From Chlamydiota bacterium (GTDB taxonomy: Bacteria; Patescibacteriota; Saccharimonadia; Saccharimonadales; UBA4665), in the NCBI GenBank assembly GCA_903970425.1, contig CAJCIR010000072.1:1-48388 (forward strand): a stretch of DNA of 48,388 nt. Direction: 5' to 3'. This document shows, piece by piece, positions 8,849-16,801 of the stretch. The stretch's first letter is position 1. Every line of letters begins with the position of its first letter. The notes under the pieces are model-generated. The model did not search any database, was not told where the DNA came from, and worked only from the letters and a program-made list of their open reading frames with translations. Made by a program: the position numbers and the translations under genes.

Positions 8849-9598
8849 ATGATGTCAGACGAATTTGGATTTCCAGTTTATATTGCTAAACCAACAGGAC
8901 CAGTTCGCGGTGGGCTTATTGTAATTCATGAAGTTTGGGGCCTGGTTGATCATACTAAGAAGGTAGCTGATAGTTTTGCCAAAGACGGCTATCTAGTCAT
9001 GGCTCCCGAACTTCTCGGTAATGGTGGGCTGAGCCCAGATGCGCTGAGCGATGCTCAAAAAGATCTATTCAGCGGGAATGAAGAAAGACGTACCCGAGTC
9101 CAACCTGTAATTCGTCAGTTGACGGCCCCACAACAGCAACCCGACTTTGCCCAGAAGACGGTAGATAAGCTAGAGAAGTTATTTAATTATCTCTATGACC
9201 AGCCAGACCTACATCAGAATGTCGCGGTTATGGGCTTTTGTTTTGGCGGTTCCTATAGCTATAGTTTGGCGGTTCATGAGCCGCGGCTTAAGGCTGCTGT
9301 GCCATTTTACGGTCACGCTGATTTTTCAGTAGACGAGTTGAAAAAGATAAAGTGCCCAATCCTGGCATTTTATGGAGAGAACGATGAACGATTGATGGAT
9401 GGACTGCCAAAACTAAGAGAAGATATGGAGGAAGCAGGCGTTAACTACTCGGCCCAAGTTTATTCAGACTGTGGACATGCCTTCTTCAATGATTCTAATC
9501 CATATGCCTACAATGAAGCTGCCGCCAAGGATGCTAGAGCTAAAGTACTGAACTTTCTGGCTGAGAACTTCAGTTCAACTGAAACGACTCAAACATAG
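8849..9598 (+). CDS. Dienelactone hydrolase family protein
   Basis: About 249 residues of alpha/beta-hydrolase fold. The triad is Cys131 in GFCFGG, Asp179 in GENDERL and His210 in CGHAFFND, the Cys-Asp-His set of dienelactone hydrolases. The IHEVWGL motif near the N-terminus belongs to the same family. The physiological substrate is unknown; many members act on small esters or lactones. The frame is open to ATG 8789, but the extra 20 residues are basic and unlike the family, so ATG 8849 (or 8852) is preferred. The 3' end overlaps the convergent gene by 29 bp. Confidence 0.88.
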   Translation: MMSDEFGFPVYIAKPTGPVRGGLIVIHEVWGLVDHTKKVADSFAKDGYLVMAPELLGNGGLSPDALSDAQKDLFSGNEERRTRVQPVIRQLTAPQQQPDFAQKTVDKLEKLFNYLYDQPDLHQNVAVMGFCFGGSYSYSLAVHEPRLKAAVPFYGHADFSVDELKKIKCPILAFYGENDERLMDGLPKLREDMEEAGVNYSAQVYSDCGHAFFNDSNPYAYNEAAAKDARAKVLNFLAENFSSTETTQT

Positions 9599-10382
9599 TT
9601 AGCACCGCTTGGAAAATTGGTGCATTTTGCCAGGTACTCCCATTAATACTTAGAGGAGTCTGAGAGGAGCCAGTGCAAGTAGGGTTAGAGCATTTATAAA
9701 AACTGGCACTAATAATCGGATCTAGTCCAGCGAGATAGTCACCACTCAACGGTTCGTTCTGAGTTAATATCTGGCTACCAGTGACCATAACTTCTTCAAA
9801 TGCTCCACTGACGTTGGACCCGTTGGAGAAATGTATGTAACTAACATAGGGGTATTGGTATTGGTTGGCGGTCGGTTGGCTGTAGGCGATTTGAGTTGAA
9901 GTGATGGCTTCAATGGGGGAGTTGGCGTTCAGCTCGTTAATAGTGGCACTGGCTGGCCTAACCTCCATAACCACCCTGCCTGTCACTGTGCTATTGGTGG
10001 CAGTAAATATTGAAGTTAGCGGAGAACTGACGGTAATTGTTTGATCGGTCGAGTTATCATGACTAGGCGGCGTGACCGACCAATTAGACGGGTAGTTAAA
10101 AGTTAAGTTTAGATCGTTACCGTTCGATACATATGTCGTGGTTGATTTGGAAACTCCACCAGTGGCCGGCTCTACAGTTTGTGTAACACTTAAATTTTTT
10201 AGCTTGCCGCTCTTATGTTTTGTTAAGAACCAAGCCCCTCCGACGACTAGAATCAATATAATTACTGCGAAAACGATAATAGTTCTACGTTTATGGGGAC
10301 TAACATTAGACTTGGACGATTTCTTTATTGATGGCAAGTAGCCTGATTCGTACCTGGACTTCAGTTTGTCTAAGTTAGCCAT
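9570..10382 (-). CDS. Single-pass extracytoplasmic protein, unknown function
   Basis: 270 residues: a basic cytoplasmic N-terminus (about 1-33), one membrane helix (IIVFAVIILILVVGGAWFL), then a Ser/Thr/Asn-rich outer domain with LTFNYPSNWSVTPP. That pattern resembles PsbP-like stress/sorting domains, as in the proteins at 14394 and 27099, but the match is by eye. Two Cys in CSNPTC may form a disulfide. TATATT ends 6 nt before the ATG with no Shine-Dalgarno sequence. Function unknown. Confidence 0.75.
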   Translation of the reverse strand: MANLDKLKSRYESGYLPSIKKSSKSNVSPHKRRTIIVFAVIILILVVGGAWFLTKHKSGKLKNLSVTQTVEPATGGVSKSTTTYVSNGNDLNLTFNYPSNWSVTPPSHDNSTDQTITVSSPLTSIFTATNSTVTGRVVMEVRPASATINELNANSPIEAITSTQIAYSQPTANQYQYPYVSYIHFSNGSNVSGAFEEVMVTGSQILTQNEPLSGDYLAGLDPIISASFYKCSNPTCTGSSQTPLSINGSTWQNAPIFQAVLTMFESFQLN

Positions 10383-10428
10383 GGCATAAATATAATAGCA
10401 ATGTAACGGTGTTTATACACTGAGGATT

Positions 10429-11277
10429 ATGATATATGCTGGACCTATGCACGACCATAACGATCGTCCAGGACATAGTTCTTGGGGAGCAAATCATCTT
10501 AATAACGCACTACGGGTAGTCGGAATTGCGATACTTATCCTAATTGCAGCGATTTTGTACCACTATTTACTACGCAATATAATAAAGGGCAGATACTTTT
10601 TAGCTTTCTTAATTATTTGGATTATTATGGCCTATGTCATATTGCCGAGAGTCTACCGAGCAGTGTCTAGACTATTTCTGCCCAACTACTTCTTTGGACG
10701 GACACAGGTTGGCGACGGCCTATTAGGTGATCCTATAAACCTTGCAGTTATTGGTAAACGCGACGACCTAGTTGCTGCCATGGAAGCCGCTGGTTGGTCG
10801 ATGGCCGAGCCACTCAACTTTACCTCTGGCCTTAAAATGATATACGCTGCTGTTCGGGGCGCGAACTACCCAAATGCACCTGTTAGTGCGCTCTTCGTTT
10901 TTAACAATAAACAGAATTTTGCTTTTGAAAAAGACCTTGATGGGAATCCTAGAAAGAGACACCATGCAAGATTTTGGAAGACCCCGGAGAAATGGTGGCT
11001 TCCCGGTGGGAGTCAAGCCGATTGGTTAGGGGCCGCAACGTTCGATAAGAACGTCGGACTGTCGCTTTTTACTGGCCAGGTCACCCATAAGATTGATGCT
11101 GATGTTGATCAGGAAAGGGATTTTGTATTGCAGACTTTAAGAGAGGCTAAAGTTACCAGTGATATTAATCTAGTTCGACACTTTACCTCCAGTTATCATT
11201 CTCGAAACGGTGGAGGCGACATGATTCACACCGACGGCGCTCTACCATTCATTACTCTAAAAGACGATATAAAATAA
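10429..11277 (+). CDS. LssY C-terminal-domain membrane protein
   Basis: 282 residues. Two membrane helices (about 28-48 and 56-76) precede a globular domain whose wording matches LssY_C: IGKRDDLVAAMEAAGW, APVSALFVF, FAFEKDLDGNPRKRHHARFW, and GAATFDKNVGLS with THKIDADVDQERD. LssY_C is often fused to PAP2-type phosphatases or found alone in envelope proteins; its biochemical role is not settled. The start may be ATG 10429 or ATG 10447. It is transcribed divergently from the gene ending at 10382. Confidence 0.8.
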   Translation: MIYAGPMHDHNDRPGHSSWGANHLNNALRVVGIAILILIAAILYHYLLRNIIKGRYFLAFLIIWIIMAYVILPRVYRAVSRLFLPNYFFGRTQVGDGLLGDPINLAVIGKRDDLVAAMEAAGWSMAEPLNFTSGLKMIYAAVRGANYPNAPVSALFVFNNKQNFAFEKDLDGNPRKRHHARFWKTPEKWWLPGGSQADWLGAATFDKNVGLSLFTGQVTHKIDADVDQERDFVLQTLREAKVTSDINLVRHFTSSYHSRNGGGDMIHTDGALPFITLKDDIK

Positions 11278-11358
11278 AACAGTCAGCATAATTAGGCGCC
11301 GTCTGCTATGTCGTAGCGACAATAGTATTCGTTACATATCTGTAAAAATCATTAGAAG

Positions 11359-11387
11359 TTTGCAGAAATAGCATGCCATGATATAAT
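11359..11387 (+). promoter_or_regulatory. Promoter of RRM protein gene
   Basis: TTTGCA (11359-11364) and a perfect TATAAT (11382-11387) are separated by 17 bp. The predicted start near 11394 leaves a leader of about 115 nt before the RRM gene. The leader contains a TATTAGAAC motif (11405-11413) seen in other intergenic regions of this window. Confidence 0.65.
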
Positions 11388-11509
11388 AATAGTCAAGCAA
11401 GTGTTATTAGAACCTCTCCGTTTTCGTAATTAGTCCTAGACTCAACTATTATCGCGGTTAGCAGACATTAAGTGCGAGCGATAAGTCATTAACGAAAGGA
11501 CAAATTAAC

Positions 11510-11794
11510 ATGGCAATGAAACTATACGTAGGCGGACTCGCTTACAGTGCAACAGAGAAAGAACTTGAAGACCTTTTCGCTGAACAGGGCAAAGTAGTAA
11601 GTGCAATCATCATCAAAGATAGAGACTCAGGTCAATCCAAAGGATTTGGCTTTGTTGAAATGGAAGATGACACAGAGGCTCAGAACGCTATCAAGAATCT
11701 GACCGGTAAAGAATTGAACGGCCGAAGTATAACTGTTAATCAGGCACGTCCTCAAGAAGATCGACGTTCTGGTGGCAGCGATTACCGACGTTAG
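11510..11794 (+). CDS. RRM-domain RNA-binding protein
   Basis: 94 residues holding one RNA recognition motif. RNP2 is KLYVGGL (4-10) and RNP1 is KGFGFVEM (44-51), both with the aromatic residues that stack on RNA. A short basic tail (RPQEDRRSGGSDYRR) resembles cyanobacterial Rbp proteins. Likely an RNA chaperone or mRNA stability factor, possibly cold-regulated as in cyanobacteria; this is inference. AAAGGA lies 9-10 nt before the ATG. The unusually long leader suggests post-transcriptional control. Confidence 0.95.
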   Translation: MAMKLYVGGLAYSATEKELEDLFAEQGKVVSAIIIKDRDSGQSKGFGFVEMEDDTEAQNAIKNLTGKELNGRSITVNQARPQEDRRSGGSDYRR

Positions 11795-11867
11795 TCAATA
11801 ATCTGCACACATTTACTATCTGAATAACTACTCCGGCTAAAAGTCGGCGGACTAGGAAGTAGGCCTC

Positions 11868-12929
11868 ATGAAAATCAAAAAACATATTGAGATAGTTCGT
11901 TCGGGAACCCCACGACTGTCGTCATTAGGACTCAAGTCTTGCGTCATGATTCGCGAAGTACTGAGCCAATATTACGACTCGGTTCGTATCACTTATATAA
12001 ATAATGAAAACGATTTGAATGATTTAATAGAGCGAAAACCTGACCTAGTATTCTTAGGTTTTAAAAACATGCCCTCAACAAAGATGGCTGGTAAAACTCG
12101 TAGTGATATTTGGATTTGTGAAGAGTTGGATAACGCCGGCATAAACTACACTGGTTCTGATAAGGAGGCCATGCTGCTCGATCATAACAAGGAAGTAGCG
12201 AAGGGGGCTGTGCAAGCAGCGGGCTTACAAACCGCAGAGTATTTTAGCGCTAAACCTAATCAATATAAGAAAGCCGAAGATTTACCTCTCGATTTTCCTT
12301 TATTTATTAAGCCTCCTCAAGAGGGTGGCGGTACTGGCATTGATGATAATTCTGTTATCCATGACTTTAGCGGCTTTGAGGACAAAGTAGCCGCAATTGA
12401 TCGTTTGTTTGGCACTCCAGCATTGGTAGAAAAGTACCTTGTCGGTAGAGAGTTTAGTGTAGCCATATTTGAGACGGACCAACGTAGCGACTTACTTGTT
12501 ATGCCTATAGAACTAATTTCAGAGCCCAATAAAAATGGTGATCAAATCCTTAGCCGCAAAGTTAAGTCCGAAGATACTGAGCACGTTATCGCCGTGGAAC
12601 CGGGGTCTTTGAGGGACGCATTAATTCTCCACGCCGCCCAAGCTTTCAGAGTACTGGGCGCTAGAGACTATGGTCGGATAGATATTCGAATGGACGAAGC
12701 TGGCACACTAAATTTTTTGGAGGCCAATTTAATACCCGGTGTAGCACAGCATGATTTTACCAGCTATTTTACCAGCGCCTGTGTGATTAACGAATCGATA
12801 AGTTACGACGATATGATTTTGAACATTATTGAACTAGGGCTGTCTCATGGTCTGTATGAGACTGAAGATACTCTCGGCCTAGAAGACAGCGTCAGCTCTA
12901 CCTCATCTCCTGTTATAACCGCTTTATAA
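11868..12929 (+). CDS. D-Ala-D-Ala ligase-like ATP-grasp protein
   Basis: 353 residues. A pre-ATP-grasp domain with a YTGSD motif (about 93-97) leads to the ATP-grasp core: LFIKPPQEGGGTGI (P-loop-like lysine and Gly loop), VEKYLVGREFSVA, DYGRIDIRMDE and NFLEANLIPG (metal-binding Glu/Asn). True D-Ala-D-Ala ligases carry E-x-N-T-x-P-G-[MF]-T where this has EANLIPGVAQ, so substrate specificity may differ. It likely joins an amino acid or hydroxy acid to an amine; the substrate is unknown. AGGAAGTAGG lies before the ATG, after a small hairpin (11833-11847). Confidence 0.85.
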   Translation: MKIKKHIEIVRSGTPRLSSLGLKSCVMIREVLSQYYDSVRITYINNENDLNDLIERKPDLVFLGFKNMPSTKMAGKTRSDIWICEELDNAGINYTGSDKEAMLLDHNKEVAKGAVQAAGLQTAEYFSAKPNQYKKAEDLPLDFPLFIKPPQEGGGTGIDDNSVIHDFSGFEDKVAAIDRLFGTPALVEKYLVGREFSVAIFETDQRSDLLVMPIELISEPNKNGDQILSRKVKSEDTEHVIAVEPGSLRDALILHAAQAFRVLGARDYGRIDIRMDEAGTLNFLEANLIPGVAQHDFTSYFTSACVINESISYDDMILNIIELGLSHGLYETEDTLGLEDSVSSTSSPVITAL

Positions 12930-12944
12930 CCCTCCTGCAGTTTT

Positions 12945-13769
12945 TTATTTATCGGCAATAGCTATAAATATTGTGCCGCTCAAAGTAGTCACGATCCCAA
13001 GAATAACAATAACCCACAGACTATCCTTAGGACGGTCTCCAAGAAATGCCAACCCAATCAGAACCGCAACTAATGTTTCGCAAGCAATCATAGTTGCACT
13101 AACGCTAGCCGCTGAGGCTCTTTGAAGGGCTATTGTAAAAAACAGTATGCCTAGCAGACCGTACGCAATAGTAGCAAATACCAATGAACTAGATAAAACA
13201 CGCAAATATGGATGAGAAAAGACAATCGCTCGTCCAGCAACCGATACCCCACCGAATGCGAGACCACTAACTGTGGCAAGGCCGTAAGCTGATCGTTTTT
13301 TTGGGATAGTAGCAAGGAATGAACCAATGACTGACAAAACAACAGGACTCAGAATAATTGCCCAACGTATGTTATGCATTAGTGCTGTGCTTTGTTGAGT
13401 AATTGATACGGAGGCAAGTAGTACGAGTCCAGTTAATATGCCTACTAGAGGAATTAGAAAATTAACTTTTAGCTTTCGCCTAAACAATACAATCTCAACC
13501 AGAAGCGTAACGATAACACTGCATGCAATAATTGGTTGAACTAAAAATAGTGGTAAGTTATGGACGGCAAAAAGAGTTAATATCCAAGCTAATAGATCAA
13601 GGATTAAACCGAGAAGGTAGGGGGTATTTCCGCGCAATCTCCATAGCAAACCAGGATGAGAAGTGTTTACCGTTTTTTCTTGACCAGCTCCGATCTTCTC
13701 AAGTATCGCGGCTATACCGTTAAAAACAGCACAGCCGACAGCTGCAAGGATAGCAAAAAATAATAACAT
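12945..13769 (-). CDS. DMT-superfamily (EamA/NIPA-like) membrane transporter
   Basis: 274 residues with nine to ten hydrophobic helices in two halves, as in the drug/metabolite transporter superfamily. The start LLFFAILAAVGCAVFNGIAA resembles NIPA/DMT members that keep a small-residue-rich first helix. The substrate cannot be inferred. Its ATG follows the stop of the TM2 gene by only 2 nt, so the two are an operon. Confidence 0.75.
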   Translation of the reverse strand: MLLFFAILAAVGCAVFNGIAAILEKIGAGQEKTVNTSHPGLLWRLRGNTPYLLGLILDLLAWILTLFAVHNLPLFLVQPIIACSVIVTLLVEIVLFRRKLKVNFLIPLVGILTGLVLLASVSITQQSTALMHNIRWAIILSPVVLSVIGSFLATIPKKRSAYGLATVSGLAFGGVSVAGRAIVFSHPYLRVLSSSLVFATIAYGLLGILFFTIALQRASAASVSATMIACETLVAVLIGLAFLGDRPKDSLWVIVILGIVTTLSGTIFIAIADK

Positions 13770-13771
13770 AG

Positions 13772-14341
13772 CTAACCCACGGAGACTGATTTACGGTCTC
13801 GGACAAAAAAGTAATAAAAGAAAACAATTATACCAAAACCGAAAATTGTAAAAATCGTGTTAACCGAAGCCCAAAACCATAATTTTTTTCTTAATGAGTC
13901 AGCAATATTAAAGCCTAGGAACATCAGAAGTCCAATAAACTGTCCTATATAAACACCCGCAATAACGGCTATAAACCACATATGTCCTTTAAGATCACTT
14001 TTTATTATTGGCCACTGACTATGATAGACGTTTATCAGTTCGTTCCGCATTATAGGTATGATGCAAACCAAGATAATAATGGGCAGGCCTTGAAGGAGGG
14101 CTGTTTGTTCATCTTCTATTCCAGACAACAAATTGCCTTCAGAGTCTTTTCGCTTACCTGAAATGGTATAAACTACATCGAATAATGTCCAAAGTCCAAG
14201 ACCTCCTAACGTCAGAAGTTTTAGTACTCCGCTCAGTGTTTCGTTTAAATAGAATCTATCAACCCCAAATACACCTAGAAAAAGGGACAACCATACCGTT
14301 GTTAGGTATTTCTTTTCGCTTTCTTTTTTCTTCGAAGGCAT
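13772..14341 (-). CDS. TM2-domain membrane protein
   Basis: 189 residues. The N-terminal half is a TM2 domain: a helix with [16 protein letters not shown], the conserved GxxGxDRFYLG-like turn, then a [18 protein letters not shown] helix. Three more helices follow (about 90-106, 120-142 and 155-178), unlike the minimal TM2 family, and a basic tail ends the protein. Function unknown. A TATGAT box lies 6 nt before the ATG without a Shine-Dalgarno sequence. First gene of a two-gene operon with the DMT transporter. Confidence 0.8.
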   Translation of the reverse strand: MPSKKKESEKKYLTTVWLSLFLGVFGVDRFYLNETLSGVLKLLTLGGLGLWTLFDVVYTISGKRKDSEGNLLSGIEDEQTALLQGLPIIILVCIIPIMRNELINVYHSQWPIIKSDLKGHMWFIAVIAGVYIGQFIGLLMFLGFNIADSLRKKLWFWASVNTIFTIFGFGIIVFFYYFFVRDRKSVSVG

Positions 14342-14393
14342 AGGTTAATCATAGCAGAATGAACTGCTCTTACCCTCTTGACCTTCTCAACAC

Positions 14394-14987
14394 TTATTCA
14401 ATGAAACGAAAGGTGTGGGCAAATGCATCGTACTTGTGTTGACTAAGACCACTGCCCATTATCATATATAGATCTGTCTTCTTTAAAAAGGCGATAACAT
14501 CGGTTGGCGAGGTGCCTTGTGCGTTTGGAGTTAGAGTTGCCTCTACTGCCGTTAAGCCATTAAATGTTATTGTTTGGCCATTACTTAGTTTGGCGTCACT
14601 GCTAGTTGCCAGTTGCTCTATGTTAGTTTGCAGATCGGCGATGGTATCTGATTTGGAAAGCAGACTAGAATTTGAATTCGTGTCACTAAATACATAGACA
14701 GCGTAATCAGCATTAGTGGATTGGTCGGCTGCGTTATAAACTATGCCACTTTCTGTTCCGCCGGTGCCATCACTTTTTGCAGCAATATTGCTGACCTTAG
14801 GAAGTTGTGGAAAAACTATTTTAAAACCCCCCTGAGTAGCAATGTATGGGGTTGGCCAAAAATAACGATATCCGTAATATCCACATACTCCAATGCCTGC
14901 TATAAGACAAATAGCCAGGATTCTAATTGCAGCATTCAACTGCACTTTCTCTAGGCGTTCGGATATATATTTATAATATGACTTCAT
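14394..14987 (-). CDS. Single-pass extracytoplasmic protein, unknown function
   Basis: 197 residues from ATG 14987 (a TTG at 14999 would add four). A short cytoplasmic part and one helix (ILAICLIAGIGVCGYYGY) lead to a Ser/Thr-rich outer domain with FKIVFPQLPKVS near its start. This resembles the PsbP-like outer domains of 9570 and 27099 in style but is not identified. TATACT (complement of 15010-15015) lies about 22 nt before the ATG, with a GTTCTAA motif immediately upstream. Confidence 0.7.
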   Translation of the reverse strand: MKSYYKYISERLEKVQLNAAIRILAICLIAGIGVCGYYGYRYFWPTPYIATQGGFKIVFPQLPKVSNIAAKSDGTGGTESGIVYNAADQSTNADYAVYVFSDTNSNSSLLSKSDTIADLQTNIEQLATSSDAKLSNGQTITFNGLTAVEATLTPNAQGTSPTDVIAFLKKTDLYMIMGSGLSQHKYDAFAHTFRFIE

Positions 14988-15040
14988 CGATTTCTGCAAG
15001 ATCCCTATAGTATAGCCTTTAGAACACTTAGCCTAAAATT

Positions 15041-15466
15041 TTACTGAGATAGTCGGGCTAATAGTCCAGCTTCTTCTTGTTGTTGAAGCTGGTTCAGAAG
15101 AAGGTCAATCGAAGTTGCTGGCACGGTTCTAGCAATTGCGGAGTCTAACTCAGCAGTCCCCATATATTGATAGAAAGTATCTTCGCCGTCTGCATTATAA
15201 GTGCCATAGAGCATTTGGTCGTCAGCCATAAAGTCTATGGAGTGGGTATACTGGCGTCTCCCCTGAAACATTGCAGACACATCGGTCACGGCAAAGCGAA
15301 CTTTGTTGACGGGGAGGATTACTTGAGTTGAGTCATTCATAACCCAGAAGCCTAGTCTTGCAAGTTCTCTATGCTTCGTTCTCATTTCGTGAGAATGATC
15401 CTCGACAAAACTTCTAAAGCGAACTGTGGTTAGAACTTCGGGGGTTTGGTCTTGCTCTTTGGCCAT
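15041..15466 (-). CDS. Hypothetical cytoplasmic protein
   Basis: 141 residues from ATG 15466. AGGTG lies 8 nt upstream, and the promoter is the minus arm of the divergon at 15492-15561. An in-frame GTG at 15475 exists but overlaps this binding site. The protein is soluble, with a helical C-terminus rich in Leu/Gln (SIDLLLNQLQQQEEAGLL). No family recognised. Its divergent partner at 15586 is also unknown, and the symmetrical promoters suggest the two are expressed together. Confidence 0.65.
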   Translation of the reverse strand: MAKEQDQTPEVLTTVRFRSFVEDHSHEMRTKHRELARLGFWVMNDSTQVILPVNKVRFAVTDVSAMFQGRRQYTHSIDFMADDQMLYGTYNADGEDTFYQYMGTAELDSAIARTVPATSIDLLLNQLQQQEEAGLLARLSQ

Positions 15467-15491
15467 TAAATACACCTAATTTACTAAATAT

Positions 15492-15561
15492 ATTTTAACA
15501 CTCTTAAGCAGAAAAGTCAATTAATACAGGGATTGACTTTAGAGTGATAAAAGTTTAAAGT
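15492..15561. promoter_or_regulatory. Back-to-back divergent promoters with inverted-repeat -35 boxes
   Basis: A perfect 9-bp inverted repeat (AAAGTCAAT at 15513-15521 and ATTGACTTT at 15532-15540) contains both -35 boxes. Plus strand: TTGACT (15533-15538), 17 bp, TAAAGT (15556-15561). Minus strand: TTGACT (complement of 15515-15520), 17 bp, TAAAAT (complement of 15492-15497). One dimeric regulator could control both genes. Confidence 0.75.
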
Positions 15562-15585
15562 AAGTCGAAACATTAGGATTATTAG

Positions 15586-16230
15586 ATGCGTAAGTGGAAC
15601 CATTTTGAAGTTGGAGAGCCCCGCTCCCAGACAGCTTTTGTATATAAGGCCGACGAACGGCATATGCTTGAACTCGCCGTCGCTGAGCAAGTATCGGAAT
15701 TGCTTGGAAATTACGGCCAGGTTGAAGAGGTAGATGTTAATGAGTCGGGGTTTGTAATGAGCGCCAAAGACATCACAGAATTCGCGTCATTCGTAAGCTA
15801 CAATGCCCTGAGCCTTGAACCGCTCCCACTCGAAGACGACAGTAAAATACAAGTCTGCCAGTTACCAATCTACGACGATGGTCGATGGGAAACCGGCCCG
15901 GGCGTTTTTTCCGTGGAGCACATTAGTGAAGACGATATACCAATGCTAAATATAATCATCCATCATCCTATGCATGGTATTGAACCGCCCGTCCAAGATT
16001 CGGCAGGCAATACGGTGGACCTAGAATTGCTCCAAGAACTCCATGAACTGCTGGGAGCATTGACGAGAGGTTACATAGAAGCCGGGGTAGTAAACAATCC
16101 ACCACACGACACAATGCAGTATCCGGTATTAATCGATAGCGAACCCATTACTTATGGCTATCGAAGCGAACTTATCACGGCACCATTTCATCCATCTTCA
16201 CATTACGAGATGGCTTATCGGCAGAATTAA
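15586..16230 (+). CDS. Hypothetical cytoplasmic protein
   Basis: 214 residues, acidic and without membrane helices. It has an MSAKDITEFASFVSYN segment, a possible metal-site stretch IIIHHPMHGIEPP (about 124-136) and a Leu-rich helix ELLQELHELLGAL. I do not recognise the family. AGGA lies 9-10 nt before the ATG. Promoter elements are shared head to head with the gene at 15041-15466. Confidence 0.65.
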   Translation: MRKWNHFEVGEPRSQTAFVYKADERHMLELAVAEQVSELLGNYGQVEEVDVNESGFVMSAKDITEFASFVSYNALSLEPLPLEDDSKIQVCQLPIYDDGRWETGPGVFSVEHISEDDIPMLNIIIHHPMHGIEPPVQDSAGNTVDLELLQELHELLGALTRGYIEAGVVNNPPHDTMQYPVLIDSEPITYGYRSELITAPFHPSSHYEMAYRQN

Positions 16231-16259
16231 TCGAGTATAAGTTTCTACAGGATACCGTA

Positions 16260-16700
16260 TTAGACGGTTCCGGGGATCTTTGTAGAGATTGTTTTGAGAA
16301 GTATAGCTTTAAGAGTGTTTATCTCTTCTTGGCTAAGATTCTCGAGGTTAGGAGCGTCTTCATCGCTTACTTTAGGAAGTAATTTGTCTCGTAATTTAAT
16401 TCCGCTTTGAGTTAGTTCAATAGTCTTTACTCGTCGATCAATGTTACTTTCACGCCTTTCAATGTACGATCCGGCAGATAGTCTCTCGACAATGCCGGTT
16501 ACATTTGAGCGATCGCATACTAGAAAATCTGAAATAGCAGACATAGGGAGAGTTTTACCAGGTTCCATCAAACAGATTGTCAAAGCTTGCATAATAGACA
16601 GATTGTATTCGTCAGCAGTTTTCAATAAACGATGCTTCGCAGAAATAGATGCTCTAATAAGGAGCCAATTAATATCATCTTGGAAGCTGTTTGTAGACAT
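16260..16700 (-). CDS. MarR-family transcriptional regulator
   Basis: About 146 residues from ATG 16700. The winged helix-turn-helix runs from LSIMQALTICLMEPG through MSAISDFLVCDRSNVTGIVERL to the wing ERRESNIDRRVKTIELT, including the conserved D-x-R in the wing. An upstream in-frame ATG at 16784 would put the promoter inside the gene and is rejected. TATAAT (complement of 16707-16712) lies 6 nt before the ATG, so the message is probably leaderless. It is divergent from the MFS exporter at 16802 and most likely represses it and itself. Confidence 0.93.
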   Translation of the reverse strand: MSTNSFQDDINWLLIRASISAKHRLLKTADEYNLSIMQALTICLMEPGKTLPMSAISDFLVCDRSNVTGIVERLSAGSYIERRESNIDRRVKTIELTQSGIKLRDKLLPKVSDEDAPNLENLSQEEINTLKAILLKTISTKIPGTV

Positions 16701-16706
16701 AGGCCT

Positions 16707-16769
16707 ATTATAGTACAAAATGATTGAAGTAGTCAATACTTGACATGCAATATAGTTAAAGTATACAAT
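16707..16769. promoter_or_regulatory. MarR/MFS divergent promoter-operator region
   Basis: Minus strand: TTGACT (complement of 16731-16736), 18 bp, TATAAT (complement of 16707-16712). Plus strand: TTGACA (16740-16745), then TATACA or TACAAT at 16762-16769 (16 or 18 bp spacing). The two -35 boxes form the palindrome GTCAA-TAC-TTGAC. The word AATGATTG occurs twice, near 16719 and 16767, once in each promoter, so either set may be the MarR operator. Confidence 0.7.
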
Positions 16770-16801
16770 GATTGGTAACTTCAACTAAATAAGGAGATTC
16801 A

